NCBI GenBank assembly: GCA_033439765.1
Contig: JAULSN010000011.1
Coordinates: forward strand, 1,116,001 to 1,180,000
DNA: 64,000 bases
Source: Lasiosphaeria ovina
Taxonomy: Eukaryota; Ascomycota; Sordariomycetes; Sordariales; Lasiosphaeriaceae
Reading direction: 5' to 3'
Shown: positions 44,568-54,876 of the stretch, piece by piece
Layout of the letters: the number at the start of each line of letters is the position of its first letter
Position numbering within the stretch: position 1 is the stretch's first letter
Program-made: the position numbers and the translations under genes
Notes under the pieces: generated by a model
The model's input: the letters and a program-made list of their open reading frames with translations, nothing else
Told to the model about the DNA's origin: nothing
Databases searched by the model: none

Positions 44568-45290
44568 ATGGCTTGTTCCTCAAATCGGGCTTTTGCTTAC
44601 AATGATGAGGCTGATCCGACCCTTACCGAGATCAGTCCTCCTGAAGAATGGGTCGACTCGTATTCGGACCCAACTATGCCCAATCCGACTTCGTTAATGG
44701 TCACTTCTGCTGGCGACTGTGGAGATGACGCAACGATCAATCCAGCACTGCTGACCCAACCCTACGTCTCGGACGTCATTTCGTCCTACGACGCGCCCAT
44801 GCAGTCACTTTGAGGTACTGACATGTTGTCACCACCCCTCTCAGGCACATTCAACGCCATCGAGGCCGTGGAACATACGGCGTGTGACCGTTCCGAGATC
44901 CCCCCAGGACCTGCTTCAGCCGGAAAAAGATCTAAAGCCCGCGCACTATGCACATGGAAGGACTGTGACCATCGAGAACCTGACACGGACAAGATGAAGT
45001 GAGTTATTTACTCGCCCGCCCAGCGACTCATGTTGCTCAACTTTGGCCTCAGGAAGCATGCCGCCACTCACCGACGCTGTCCCAAAGAGGACTGCAGCTG
45101 GGCTGACGCCCGGGATCAGAAGGAGACAAAGCGTCATGTTTGGTCCAACCACAAAGCATGGGCCGAGAGCACCGGGTATCCCTCCATGGATGCCCAGTGC
45201 GATGAGTGCCCCGCAGTTTTCACGCGCGAGGACAGTATGATTCGTCATAAGAAGAAGGCGCACGGGACCATCAAACGTGTTAAGAAGTAG
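44568..45290 (+). pseudogene. C2H2 zinc-finger protein with an in-frame TGA
   Basis: The frame from ATG 44568 (MACSSNRAFAYNDEADPT) reads to a TGA at 44811-44813 and then continues in the same frame (MLSPPLSGTFNAIEAVEH) to a good intron, 44999-45052 (GTGAGT, phase 2, CTCAG), and the last exon 45053-45290. Three C2H2 fingers are encoded: CTWKDC...HAATH, CPKEDC...HVWSNH, and CDECPAVFTREDSMIRH...H. The N-terminal part is acidic and Pro/Ser-rich. No intron that removes the TGA with correct phase and a normal donor was found; a 125 bp intron with a poor GTGGAG donor is conceivable. So it is either a pseudogene with one stop or an unusual gene structure. DNA binding is likely for the intact ancestor. 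Confidence 0.75.
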
Positions 45291-45342
45291 GGATTCTGAG
45301 GTCAAGATCCGGACTGAAGTGGTTGGGATGTTCAATGATGTA

Positions 45343-45560
45343 CTACGGATGACAGTGATTCTGGATGTAATGTTCCAAAGACCCCCTATCCCCTAATCGC
45401 ACACCTTCTTTCGAAAATAATTCAACAGACTTTGGAGTAATAAGCTCTTGAAGGGTCCATCCACGGGTGGACCATCTGCTCTTCCGCCTAGCCAGGCCTT
45501 TGCAGATGGTTCTTCTTTGCGGCCGTCTCTGCGATCCCCACTCAGTATTCCTGGACTGCG
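45343..45560 (-). pseudogene. HET-domain fragment
   Basis: The minus frame encodes RGWTLQELITPKSVELFSK and EGVRLGDRGSLEHYI, the end of a HET domain of the HET-E/HET-D type (usual form WFTRGWTLQELIAP...FF...W..LG.K..L). The first two thirds of the domain and all downstream domains are absent, and the frame closes at 45343-45345. It is an isolated remnant. Confidence 0.65.
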
Positions 45561-45688
45561 GGATGACGCAGTCGAGGCCTACTGCGAATGGCATTGCTTA
45601 AAAGTCAGAATCCAAGACCAAAAGCAGCAATACAAGCTAGCTTGTGATCTGACATAGTGTGGGTTAATTTCGTTAATAGGCAATTTCG

Positions 45689-46500
45689 TTATTGGGTCTG
45701 CTCTTCTAGTGTAAGCTCCTTAAGCGTAGCCGAGTACATCGCCGGAGTAACCTCGATTTCGGGCGTGTCGATTTCGGTCGGTTCATGCCTATGGGGCTGT
45801 CCTCGCATTCTCAGTGTCTTGGGCAGGTTATTTTTAAGTATATTTACGGCGTGTTCCCGTATCCTATGTTCCTCGAGCTGTCTTTGATATTTTCTTTCAC
45901 TAGTAGTTTTGTTAATTTTTGTTAGCTTCTAGGGCTCTAGAAAGGTCTGAGCTTCCTCCATAACCATTTGAGACAAATATACGTCAGTATAACGGCCATT
46001 CAAGTTATCTGATCGAAATAATCCGCTAAGGTAGTTGTGATGGCTGCCTACCTCCCATGTAGCGCATTTTCCAATTTCAGAACCTTTGATGGCGTAACAC
46101 GGTCTTCTACGATCGGCCCGACGATTTTCTTGGGCGAAACAATGAATATATACTGGTATAGAGTAATAGTTTGCGAGCTTCTAATTTCTCCTCTTTTCTT
46201 CCCTCTCTTGCTTATCTTTCTGTTCTTTTCTTTCACCCCATCGTCCCATCTCTTTTCTTCCAGTGCTATTTCTTTCTTGGTCTTTCCTCGATAATCTGAA
46301 GGGATGAGCTGGCTCGTGTGCATGGCGCCTAGAACTCCTGCGGATCCCGTGCTACCAGTTGCTGCCTGACTCATACTCGACGATGCAAGGGAGCTTGTCG
46401 GGGAAGACTTCTTTGGCGTGTTGGTACCGCCAGCATTGAGGGTATTTCTGCTTGCTTGGGCACTGGATGATTTGGACGGTGTATTCGGCTTATCCGCCAT
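45689..46500 (-). pseudogene. Dispersed small-protein family, copy C (decayed)
   Basis: Starts MADKPNTPSKSSSAQ at 46500, then SSLASSSMSQAATGSTGSAG, SQLIPSDYRGKTKKEIA and a Lys/Arg/Glu-rich helix. A frameshift leads to N, stop, KLANYYSIPVYIHCFAQEN and CATWE, with a GTAGGC donor at 46051. Compared with copy B the stop replaces Trp (TGG to TAG). The second exon begins at 45967 (MVMEEAQTFLEP, stop, KLTKINKTTSERKYQRQLEE), but the acceptor reads TCTCAA instead of TTTCAG, so splicing is also lost. The last residues before the stop at 45691-45689 are LTLEEQTQ, extending past the end of copy B. Confidence 0.7.
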
Positions 46501-47383
46501 CTTGCGTGAGGAGTTGAATATTGCGGTCGATAATCAATGGGACAGGTATCCTGAGTCTTTTAGTTGATGAATGTAATGAGACTGCCGAGTGTGAAGGAAG
46601 GATTGAAGATAGAACGAAGAATTGGGGTTGCTGTCGAGATTGGAAGAAGAAGTGAACAATTAGAACCCTCCCTGGCTTTTAATAATATGAGAATACTGAA
46701 TACTGCAAGAGTTGCCGCCGACCTGAGCCCACATATAACGCCACCACAGCGTCCTTCTACAGGGTCCGGCACTAGGCTGATGTCGACCTCGACAGGCGGA
46801 CTCCAGGCTTAAAAGGGTTCTGGATCGCAACACATTGTCCCGTGGTCTTCCCCGAATAGACCGTACCGAGTTAGTCACTATGCCCTTAAGCGTCCAGCTC
46901 CCCGTACCTACATGTAGGCACGTGTCCGTGTTCGGCTCTTCCGGCTGTGGTCGGCCAATTCCTGGACTCGACGTCCACATATTGGGATCAGCAAGGCCCT
47001 AGTTGATGAGCCACATAAAGCCCGCTGGCATCTCGCTTCTCTATAATCCAGCAAGGCACCTACCTCCCATCGGCTTCTCCAAAAAGGTCAACGACACCGG
47101 AGATAGCAACTAGTTTAACCCCTTCGCTAGCGAGTCCACAACTTGGGTATCGAACCAAAATTTCTTCCAGTCTTGGTTAAAACTTGAACCTCCTTCACTT
47201 CGGCATCCAATCCATTTCTCTAGCAACCAAGATTCTTATGTCTATGTAATCATCGAGTTAACCCAATTAATGTGGTATTGACTCACACGGCAAGTCACAT
47301 AGACAATACAAAAAGGACTCTGAGCTTGTGAAGTAAATCGTCTTGGCCGAAAGGAGCCGCTCTTGTAGCAGGGACTTATATGA
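46501..47383. other. Intergenic spacer, copy C upstream region and P450 3' flank
   Basis: 46501-46690 resembles the upstream regions of copies A and B (GGTATCCTG, GAGTGTGAA, and a GAGATTGGAAGA-like block). The rest shows no gene. A tRNA-like B-box at about 47147-47160 (minus) has no foldable tRNA around it. Confidence 0.45.
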
Positions 47384-49338
47384 TCATTCTATGTCACCTA
47401 TTCCGCGACGAGAGATATATATAGGTAGACCGCGCTTGGGCCTTGATGTAAAACTTGGGAGATATTCCATCTCAAACCCCCGGCCAAGAGACATATCGTA
47501 CTGGCGAAATAGAGTTGCTAAAGTAATAGTCATTTCGAACATGGCCAAACTCTGTCCTGCAGCGGAGGAGAGTCAGAGTACAGATAAGTAGGTAAGCAAT
47601 TTATTATGGAACTAACCGAGACAGTTCCTGGGGCCATAATAGAACGGGAAGTATGATCCGCGCATCTTCCGTTCATTTGACCGCCATCGCTCAGGGTCAA
47701 AAGTGTCTAGGTCTTTCCATAGCCTCGGATCGCGGTGTACTGCGCCAGAATTAGAAATGACGATAGGTAGAAGATAATCATACAAAATAACACGCTTACC
47801 TGCAGGGTTCCACAAGGCCAATGTTGTGTTTGCTGGAGGCACGGTGCTCGATATTTCAGTATCCTGGGGGCAAATCCGGAACGTTCCGAATCCCGTTGAG
47901 TTGTACCGGAGGGTTTCCTTTAGGAGCATGCCTGAATACGGAAGTTTGACTTGCTCTAGAGAAGGAATCTTCACTCCAAATGGAATTCTAGCGTCCAACT
48001 CGCTATGTAGGGTAGCGAGGATGTCGGGGTTCCGAAGCTGCGCTCCTTGTTCAGGTAACTATACACTAATTTCGACTTGGAAAAAACACTCACAACCTCG
48101 TAGATTAGAAAAGACATTGTGTGTGCAGTTGTGTCCGCTCCAGCGACTAGAAATGTAACTGAAGGCTCTAACTATCAGCTAAACAGACCTCGAGGTATCA
48201 ATGATTTGTAGCTCTTGGACAGACATACCATAGTTATCGACCAGCTCTTTAGAACTGAATGTGAAATTTCCATCGGGTTCCTTCTGTCTGTTTCGAAGCG
48301 TTAGAACCACCATCACTTTCTCTTAGGCGGAAGCCGCTTTCACCTTGTTAGGATGTCAAAAATCCTGTTACTGGGCTTTTCCTCACTCTCGCTGCTGTCA
48401 CCACGGTTTTGACGGGCATTCTGTATCGCATTCTCCGCCATCATCCTTATCTCGGCAATAGCGCGGTGCATCTCCCTCGTCCTTGCGAGGATCGGAATTT
48501 TCGATCTCAAGGGAAAGAAGCCGCATTTCATCAGCTCAGGTAGTATCGTATCCAGAAGCTTCACTATTCGGCATTCTCCGCCCTCGGAAAGTGCATCGAG
48601 TTCTACACCGTATGCAATGTCACCCATAAAGTCGAGTGTAAGACGGACGTGTAGCGAGGACATGTCCACCGGGTTATTGCCTCCCGCAGCAGCGTCGAGG
48701 AGTTTGATCAAGTTCTAGCAGCCGTCCGTGAGCAAGCATGAAGGGGCCCTCGATAGCCATCATTTGCGCTATGCTTACCGTCAGGTGTTTCGCAAAGTAT
48801 GGATACTGCAGAGAAACCGCTTCAGGTCGGAAGGCCGGTGCGAGACGCTTTCTCTGTATCTTCCATCTTTCGTGGTGTGTTTGTACAAAGAGGGCGTCTC
48901 CATTCAGGGGTCGGAACCCGTCATACTACGCCAAGGCTTTGGGCCAATTAGCAACCAAGATCTTTGCTATCATTGCAAGGTCTCCAATATAAATGACTCG
49001 TGAAAACGGTCCGTTCCACTTTAAGAGATCGGAATGAGAAGGCATTTCCTCCGTCGTTCGGCGGGGTGCGACTTACAGTCTGAAAGACATGGCCGTATTC
49101 ACGATTCCACTGCAGCCACTACTGTATTGTCAGATGCCTAGGCGTCTGCGTTTCTTGTGCGAGTTAAGATACCGACTTTCTCGTGCACATTGTCGGCCAT
49201 GGTTTGGTCGAGGTTGCCAGTCCAGAAACTCCAAACTAGGGGACCTAGAAATTAAGAGCGAGCATGAAGATGCAGCTGCACGAGCCGAAGTACATAGACG
49301 AAGGTAGCAAGAGAAACGAGAACCAAGATATAGAACAT
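47384..49338 (-). pseudogene. Cytochrome P450 monooxygenase with in-frame stops
   Basis: About nine exons can be followed. Start MFYILVLVSLATFVYVLRLV (membrane anchor) at 49338; then PLVWSFWTGNLDQTM, REYGHVFQT, FRPLNGDALFVQTHHERWKI (helix C WxxxR region), RLTLDFMGDIAYGVELD, helix I FLVAGADTTAHTMSF, ExxR in LKETLRYNS, FDPERW, and the heme loop FPFYYGPRNCLG, then LFRQYDMSLGRGF and an end at GIGDIE. Intron borders with matching phases were checked for the last four introns (for example GTAAGC...GCGCAG before VHRDPRLW). Two stops break it: TAA at 49254-49252 and TAG at 48928-48926 (between ALA and YDGFRP), both explained by Gln codons. All catalytic motifs remain, so inactivation looks recent. 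Substrate unknown. Confidence 0.88.
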
Positions 49339-50053
49339 GTTTTTTTGGCAATATGGTCTTTAAGACGTCGGTGTGTATTTATCGGAGGTACCGTTATTCT
49401 AGGGGCCCAGAAAAGGAGACCTAACAAGATCTAGTCACTTCGTCTCAGTAGTCACATCCGGTCGCCTAGGTCCCCAGTGCCAGGCAAAACCATGCCCTTT
49501 TTGTAAAGTTGTCTTGGTCCCCTTTGCGGATAGAGATGCAGAACGCAATTGAGACAATTTGGCTTGTAAACAAGGGTGGCTGGAAACGTGGACGTTTGGC
49601 GGCAGGATTCCCTCCATGGCTTTGGTCACTGGGGAGAGTCGTTTTGGGGCATGATACCAACAAAACAGTTTTGGTGCGGGCGAAGGTGGTGCGGCAGGCA
49701 GGCATGCAAGTGATATGAAGCCGTGGTCCAGATGAAGAAAAGGCAGGTGGGTTAACATTCCAGTTAGTCATCATTTACCCCACACCGGCCCCCATCCGCA
49801 GCGACCTTGCCTAATAGGCTCCCATCTTGGACGAAGGGGGGCTTGAAGCTCCAAGAGACTCGCTCAGACAGCGAGAAATCAGTAAGAACTTGCCGTTCCG
49901 ATAAACTAGGGCGAAATCTGAAGACGTGAAACTTCTATTGCTAAGCGCGAAACAGGGGCTTGCTTGTCAGTGTTGTTGCCGTGCGACATGGCTCTAAAAG
50001 CCAACTGATTTGGAAGCCGGACCTCAATCCCAACTCAATAGCCCTGTGCTCTC
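49339..50053. other. Intergenic spacer
   Basis: 715 bp upstream of the P450 and downstream of the Nudix gene. Open frames inside it (49435-49774) show no coding character. Confidence 0.5.
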
Positions 50054-50548
50054 CTAAGTGGGGCGTACACCAGGACGTTGCTTCACCAGGTTCAAGAATG
50101 GGATGAACAAGTGCTTTTCCAAGGGCTCCCCGATTTTGGCCGCCTCTGCTGCCTTGACCCGTTCAAGCAGCTCCTCCCAAGTCCACCATTCCCACGCCTC
50201 ACACTTGTCTGGTTCCCGAAGCTCGGCCTCCTGATTCTCATCAGCACGCTCACCCACCACGAAGCAGGTGATATAGTGTTTGTTGTCTGCTGTCATGATA
50301 TCATTGGTAGCGGTCAGGTATCTGACGTTCTTGACCTTGAGGCCAGTTTCCTCGTCGACTTCGCGGGCGCCACACTCCTCCAGAGACTCCCCGAACTCCA
50401 AATGGCCGCCTGGCAGCGCCCAAGTCCCTGCGCCATGAGCCCTGAGGCGCTTGCCGACGAGAAAGCGAGGGTTCTCAACGGGTTCGTTCGACGTTGCGAG
50501 GACAAAGGCACCGACGCCAACGCGGACTTTCGGGGCTGCAGTTGCCAT
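50054..50548 (-). CDS. Nudix hydrolase, NUDT15/MTH2-like
   Basis: Single exon, 164 residues, complete. The Nudix box at residues 48-70 fits GX5EX7REUXEEXGU exactly (GGHLEFGESLEECGAREVDE and ETGL). The strand before it (VGKRLRAHGAGTWALPGGHL) and the WEWWTWEELL segment after it are typical of the NUDT15/MTH2 branch, which hydrolyses modified or canonical nucleoside triphosphates to monophosphates. Probably cytosolic; no targeting signal. It is an intact, isolated gene among broken ones, suggesting selection keeps it. Confidence 0.95.
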   Translation of the reverse strand: MATAAPKVRVGVGAFVLATSNEPVENPRFLVGKRLRAHGAGTWALPGGHLEFGESLEECGAREVDEETGLKVKNVRYLTATNDIMTADNKHYITCFVVGERADENQEAELREPDKCEAWEWWTWEELLERVKAAEAAKIGEPLEKHLFIPFLNLVKQRPGVRPT

Positions 50549-51116
50549 TTTCCGAGGCGAGGAATGCTAGCAGCCACGGCCACGTTAGAGAGAGCGGCCA
50601 GTGTAGAAACTAAACGGCATGAGAAACCTGGGGCCTGTCGAGAAGCTACTTACACTACCAGCGGAGTGGTTGATTGGTTGCGGTGATCACGAAACGCGAG
50701 CCTAGCGATCTTTGGCTTTGCCGTTGCCGTCTTCAGAAAATGGCAGTTAATGACCTACTCCAGGAGCCCCGCACCTTGTCCCGTGATTCAGATCCTGACC
50801 TATTGAGCACTGGTGCGCGCACGAAGACCGTAGAACCGCTTTGCCTGACAAGCCTGATAACAAGCGCGTATTTGATTGGCCTGCGGCCACGCATTCACAG
50901 CCCAGTTATCTCCATGATGGCGGTTGCCGCCTGACTTTCGAAAGTGCTTTCGGTTATTGTAAGACGTGACCAACCCGTTTCGGGAATTAAGAAGCGACTA
51001 CGGAGCATGGGGCCAAAAGAAAGTACTGTGGTAACACCCTGCCTTACATAAGCAAGGGTACCTACCCACAGTATCAAAAAAAAAACACATACGCAGGCAC
51101 GTGGCAGGCCAAGTTG
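50549..51116. other. Intergenic spacer
   Basis: About 570 bp, Nudix promoter side. No gene. An A tract of 10 lies at about 51077-51086 close to the MITE. Confidence 0.5.
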
Positions 51117-51378
51117 TAGGCACCCAAGCGGGTGCCAAAATAAAAGACACTCCAAAGATGGCTTGGCAAATCACTGCGCTAACAGACTCACTAACAGTTT
51201 CACCACTCTCCATTATGGATTCCATGGTAAGGAGAATGCAACATGTGTTAGCGGGGGAGGGTCTGAGGACTGAGTAGTAGTACTTGATAGATACTTTTAT
51301 TTATGTGAAAAATAGTCTTGTGCATAAGTAACTATTAGGTATTGAGTGTCTTTTATTTTGGCACCCGCTTGGTACCTA
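51117..51378. mobile_element. Tc1/mariner-type MITE with 35 bp terminal inverted repeats
   Basis: Left arm 51117-51152 starts TAGGCACCCAAGCGGGTGCC; right arm 51344-51378 is its reverse complement apart from one base missing and one substitution (about 33 of 35 match). Each arm itself contains a GGCACCC/GGGTGCC hairpin. The element is 262 bp, bounded by TA on both sides, as after TA-targeted insertion. It has no ORF. It begins about 70 bp beyond the last recognised splice donor of the NB-ARC gene, inside or just past its truncated 3' part. Confidence 0.7.
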
Positions 51379-51446
51379 AGCAACAACAACTGCAGCCTTT
51401 CATTTTCTTGACTAGAGGGGTAGGTGCGACGTATGAAGGCAAGTAC

Positions 51447-53808
51447 TTACCAGGAACAGTGAATCAGGACTCGAAGCAGGTGTGCTGTAGGATGAAGCCG
51501 GTGGATCACTTGGCCGGAGCTTTTTTGACCAGTGCTAGCCCTGCTCCGCTGGAAGACTCGCATGATGGATAACACATGAGGTGAGTAGGCGGTGCACAAC
51601 GACCATCGGGACTGCATGGCGTCTTCGAGATCCTGCTTGGGAAACGCGTGATAGAGCAGTGTGGCCGCAGCGCCAAAAGCTTCTTGTAGTTTAGGTGGGG
51701 TCAGGTATCCAATGAACTCGAACTGAACGAGACGATGAACCGAGAGGTGCAGGTTGTCCGACTCGCGTTTGACGAGATGATGTTCTATGAGAGAACCAAG
51801 GACATCGCTCTCGAAGCTGTGAACGATGGTTAGGCGGTTTCCTTCGTTATAGAGAATCCAAGGCGGTCGTGAGTAGGGACAAGGGCTGAAAGCACTTACG
51901 TCCACTCGTCCTGTAGAAATTCCAAGCAAGGGGGCACCTCAACGTCTTCGTTTAGTTGGAAGAGATGACAAGGAATGGCCTCGGGCGCAAGTAGAGATAA
52001 AATCCCCAATAGATCCGCCGAAAAGTCAGTCAAATGCTTGAATGAGAGTCTCTAGACGGTTTCTATCGTGCGGCCGTCTTGCGATGTCCTGTGCACCTGA
52101 TGTCTGTGTTTCTCATACATCTGTACAACTTTCGCAATGCTGAAGTTCTTGCTCTGGATTAGGCCTGCAACATTGAACAAAGCCAAAGGGAGGCCCCCTG
52201 TTGAATCAGCAAGAGCTTGTGCGGCCTCGGTGTCCTCTTGGGTTCCGACTCTCTGCAGAACACTGAAAAGTAGCTGCGAGCCGAGAACAGGATTGAACAC
52301 CTCGACTTGAATCCCCGAAGATGCTAGCGAGAAAGAAATTGAGCGATTGCGGGTTGTAACAAGGACCGCTCCTCGGTTTGCAATTGGCCAGTACTCCCAC
52401 AATAGCTGCTGGCTCCATGCGTTGTCGAATACTATGAGCCATTTCTTGGCTGTGCAAGGTAAACAATTGCAATCAGGACCTAAAACAAGACCTGATGTGT
52501 TTGAGTTGTGAAAGTAGCTAAGGTGACTTACATGTTTTCTGAAGCCGCGTCTTCAAAATGACCTTGTTGATAGTGTTGTTGTTCTTGTCCGCTCCCTTGA
52601 GTCCCAATTTAAGACAAAGATCAGTGAAGTTAGTTTCCAAATCATTCAAGTTCTCGCTCAATACCCAGAGCACCGCGTCATATTCCTTGCTGCGGCTATG
52701 GACGTATTGTAGAGCAATCTCGCTTTTGCCGACACCTCCAAGCCCATGGAGCGCCAAAGAACAGAACTCTCTCTCCGGCTCAAACCGTTGTAGACGGCTG
52801 TCGATCTCTTGGATTATTTCGGTCCGGTCAAAGAACCTACTATCCGAAGGTCGAGGGAGACTGAGGCATGGAACGACAGCTTCGTCTGAGTCTCCGGTGG
52901 TATCCAGGGCGAGAGTGACTTGGCGACTCAGCAGAGCCTGCTTCTGCACCTGCTCATTAGCTTGCCGGATGGAGATGGCTACTCCTTGAGATGCCTTCTG
53001 AATCCGCGATGCTGCCCCGGACCGGCATGGCTCGAGCTTTTTCCAGTCATCTGGTGTCATCTTCGCCTCTTAGAGGAGAGATCACGATGTGAGTAGGTAG
53101 GCACACGAAAAGCAAAGGCTAACTCTAGGAAGCTGTGGTGCTCACTCACCGGGAGGCCCTCGCTCGAACTGCTTAGTGACAACAACGGAAAACTCCGTGA
53201 TGGACAAGTGGATCTCAATTGCCATCTCCTCCTTCTGGTATGTCGTCGCATTCTCAAGTGCCTCCTCAAGGAATGCTTTGAGGGAGCCGACAGCCATGTC
53301 GTTCAAGGAGCGTGCAAACCAGTTGAGTGCTGGTGCTGAGTTAGCCGCAATGGCTGACTGGATAAGGGCTGGTTGTCAGCCATTGTATTCGGAGCTGCTT
53401 CAAATGCTCAGCAGCAGGCAGTGAACTTGCCTCGGTCGCAGCTAGCAGCGAACCCCAGAGCAGCCATCTGTCAAAGTCCGGTTGAGCTGCCTGGTTGTAT
53501 TCTTCCAATGTGGAAGCAGCATCCCTGATGAGGTCGATGGCCATGGCGAATTCCTCATCCGGATCGCCTAACTTCGACCAGAAGTCTTGGGCGCAGTGGA
53601 CTTGCTCGGCGACTGACACACGATAGTGACCAGCCCAGCCCTGGAGCATCACGGATACCCCGAGCTCCCAACGCCGCTTGACCAGAGAGGGGCCTCTGCG
53701 GGAAGGCGCCACAGAAGGAGCGAGGTCGCTCAGTACTGTGGGTGCGGAGCCACTCGACGCCGAGCTCGCGTCCACCCATTCGAGCTCACTGACGTTGGGA
53801 CGCACCAT
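51447..53808 (-). pseudogene. NB-ARC STAND (NLR-like) protein, one stop and truncated 3' end
   Basis: Exons 53808-53431, 53357-53150, 53068-52532, 52449-51900 and 51816 to about 51452, all in phase. An N-terminal helical domain of about 195 residues (MVRPNVSELEWVDASSASSG; no named family recognised, similar in layout to fungal NLR N-domains) precedes the NB-ARC: FFDRTEIIQEIDSRL, P-loop GLGGVGKSEIALQYV (304-318), KKWLIVFDNAW (Walker B), GAVLVTTRNRS, GLPLAL. In exon 4 a TAG at 52054-52052 replaces the expected Trp in ETVxRLSFKHL. The first intron (53430-53358) has a GC donor (GAG|GCAAGT). After CSW the frame meets a GTAAGT donor, then the MITE; no TPR or WD repeats are found beyond. Such proteins act in fungal non-self recognition and cell death. 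Confidence 0.82.
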
Positions 53809-54562
53809 AGGTATTGTGCGGCGCCCATGCACTGAGTTTCTTGAGTTTCCTTGATAAGGGATGGAAATGGCCAGGCGAAGTTGAGGCCATAGATGGCCAA
53901 ACCAGATACCAATTGCGATTTGGACGGGGCCCAGGCGAGCGGGGATTGAGGCGGCGATTGCCTGATGTTACCAGGCGACCGTGCACAAAAACTGTGTCGG
54001 GTCATTGACCTATGACCATGAGGACCTTTTGGCAACGATTCACTCAGAGCCTGACGGAGGCCGTCATGAGGGGGTACAGCATTTGCACGCAGCTGCAGGC
54101 GGCGGCCTCCATCTCCAGACCCTGAAAAAAATGGCACTATCCCGCCTGGCTATATTCAGACCCGATCACTGATTCAAGGCTCAAAGTGTGAGGGCGAGAG
54201 ACGAGGAGCAACCAAATCTCGTGGCAGATTGATTCAGAAGCTACAAGTGCGTATCATGCTTCAAGCCTGCGAGGCTAAGGAGAGAACAAGATAAATGTCA
54301 GAAAGCAAAAAGGGGGGGGGGGGGGGGGGGGGGGTGCACCGGAGCCCCTAATCACCAGCATCGGTTCAACAAAACCTCACGACCACCAGAAAACTTGACA
54401 TGAACCCAACTGGCCCCAACGAGCCTAGCCACACATAGGCAGGGCCCTCAAACAAGGCAGGGTAACTAGGTACCGAGGTAGGAACCTCAAGTCGGTGAGC
54501 TTTGGGGGAAACTGCTTAGGTTGGGGAGGTTGGGGCGCACCAGGACGTTGACACTTAGGTAT
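53809..54562. other. Intergenic region with a 23-base G homopolymer
   Basis: About 750 bp. The G run is at 54312-54334, preceded by five A and followed by TGCACC. No coding signal elsewhere. Confidence 0.6.
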
Positions 54563-54796
54563 TCAGCTCCGATCGTGGAAGTCCTTCTCTGCCTGCATCC
54601 TGATTTTCTTGTCATCGCTTTCCGTGGGCTTCTCGGGGGCCGGAGTAGGCAGAAACTTCTTCCACGGCTGCACCTTCTCGGTTCCGGCCTCGGTGGCGTG
54701 CTCGGTGCCCTCAGTAGGAGACTCGCTGCGGTCGGAAGTCACGTCCAATCCTAAGTCTGCCATGGTAGCAGTTGCTTCTTCCTTGTGTGACGACAT
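54563..54796 (-). CDS. Small hypothetical hydrophilic protein
   Basis: ATG at 54796 gives 77 residues (MSSHKEEATATMADLGLDVT to IRMQAEKDFHDRS). Composition is Glu, Thr, Lys and Pro-rich with the segment QPWKKFLPTPAPEKPTESDD. It is divergent from the amidase gene 80 bp away. Even composition and a Met close to a plausible start make a real gene possible, but no family is known and length is short. Confidence 0.35.
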   Translation of the reverse strand: MSSHKEEATATMADLGLDVTSDRSESPTEGTEHATEAGTEKVQPWKKFLPTPAPEKPTESDDKKIRMQAEKDFHDRS

Positions 54797-54876
54797 GGCT
54801 CTGCGGAGGACAAATTTGGTGTTGCAACCCATCCCCCACCTCCGCGCAGACACCCATTTTCGATCCAAAATCGCAA

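Noticed and set aside
47100..47240. Second tRNA-like B-box (GGTTCGATACC, minus)
   Set aside because: No matching acceptor strand upstream and one T-stem mismatch.
49435..49774. Overlapping open frames upstream of the P450
   Set aside because: Two frames of similar length, no motif and no consistent start context.
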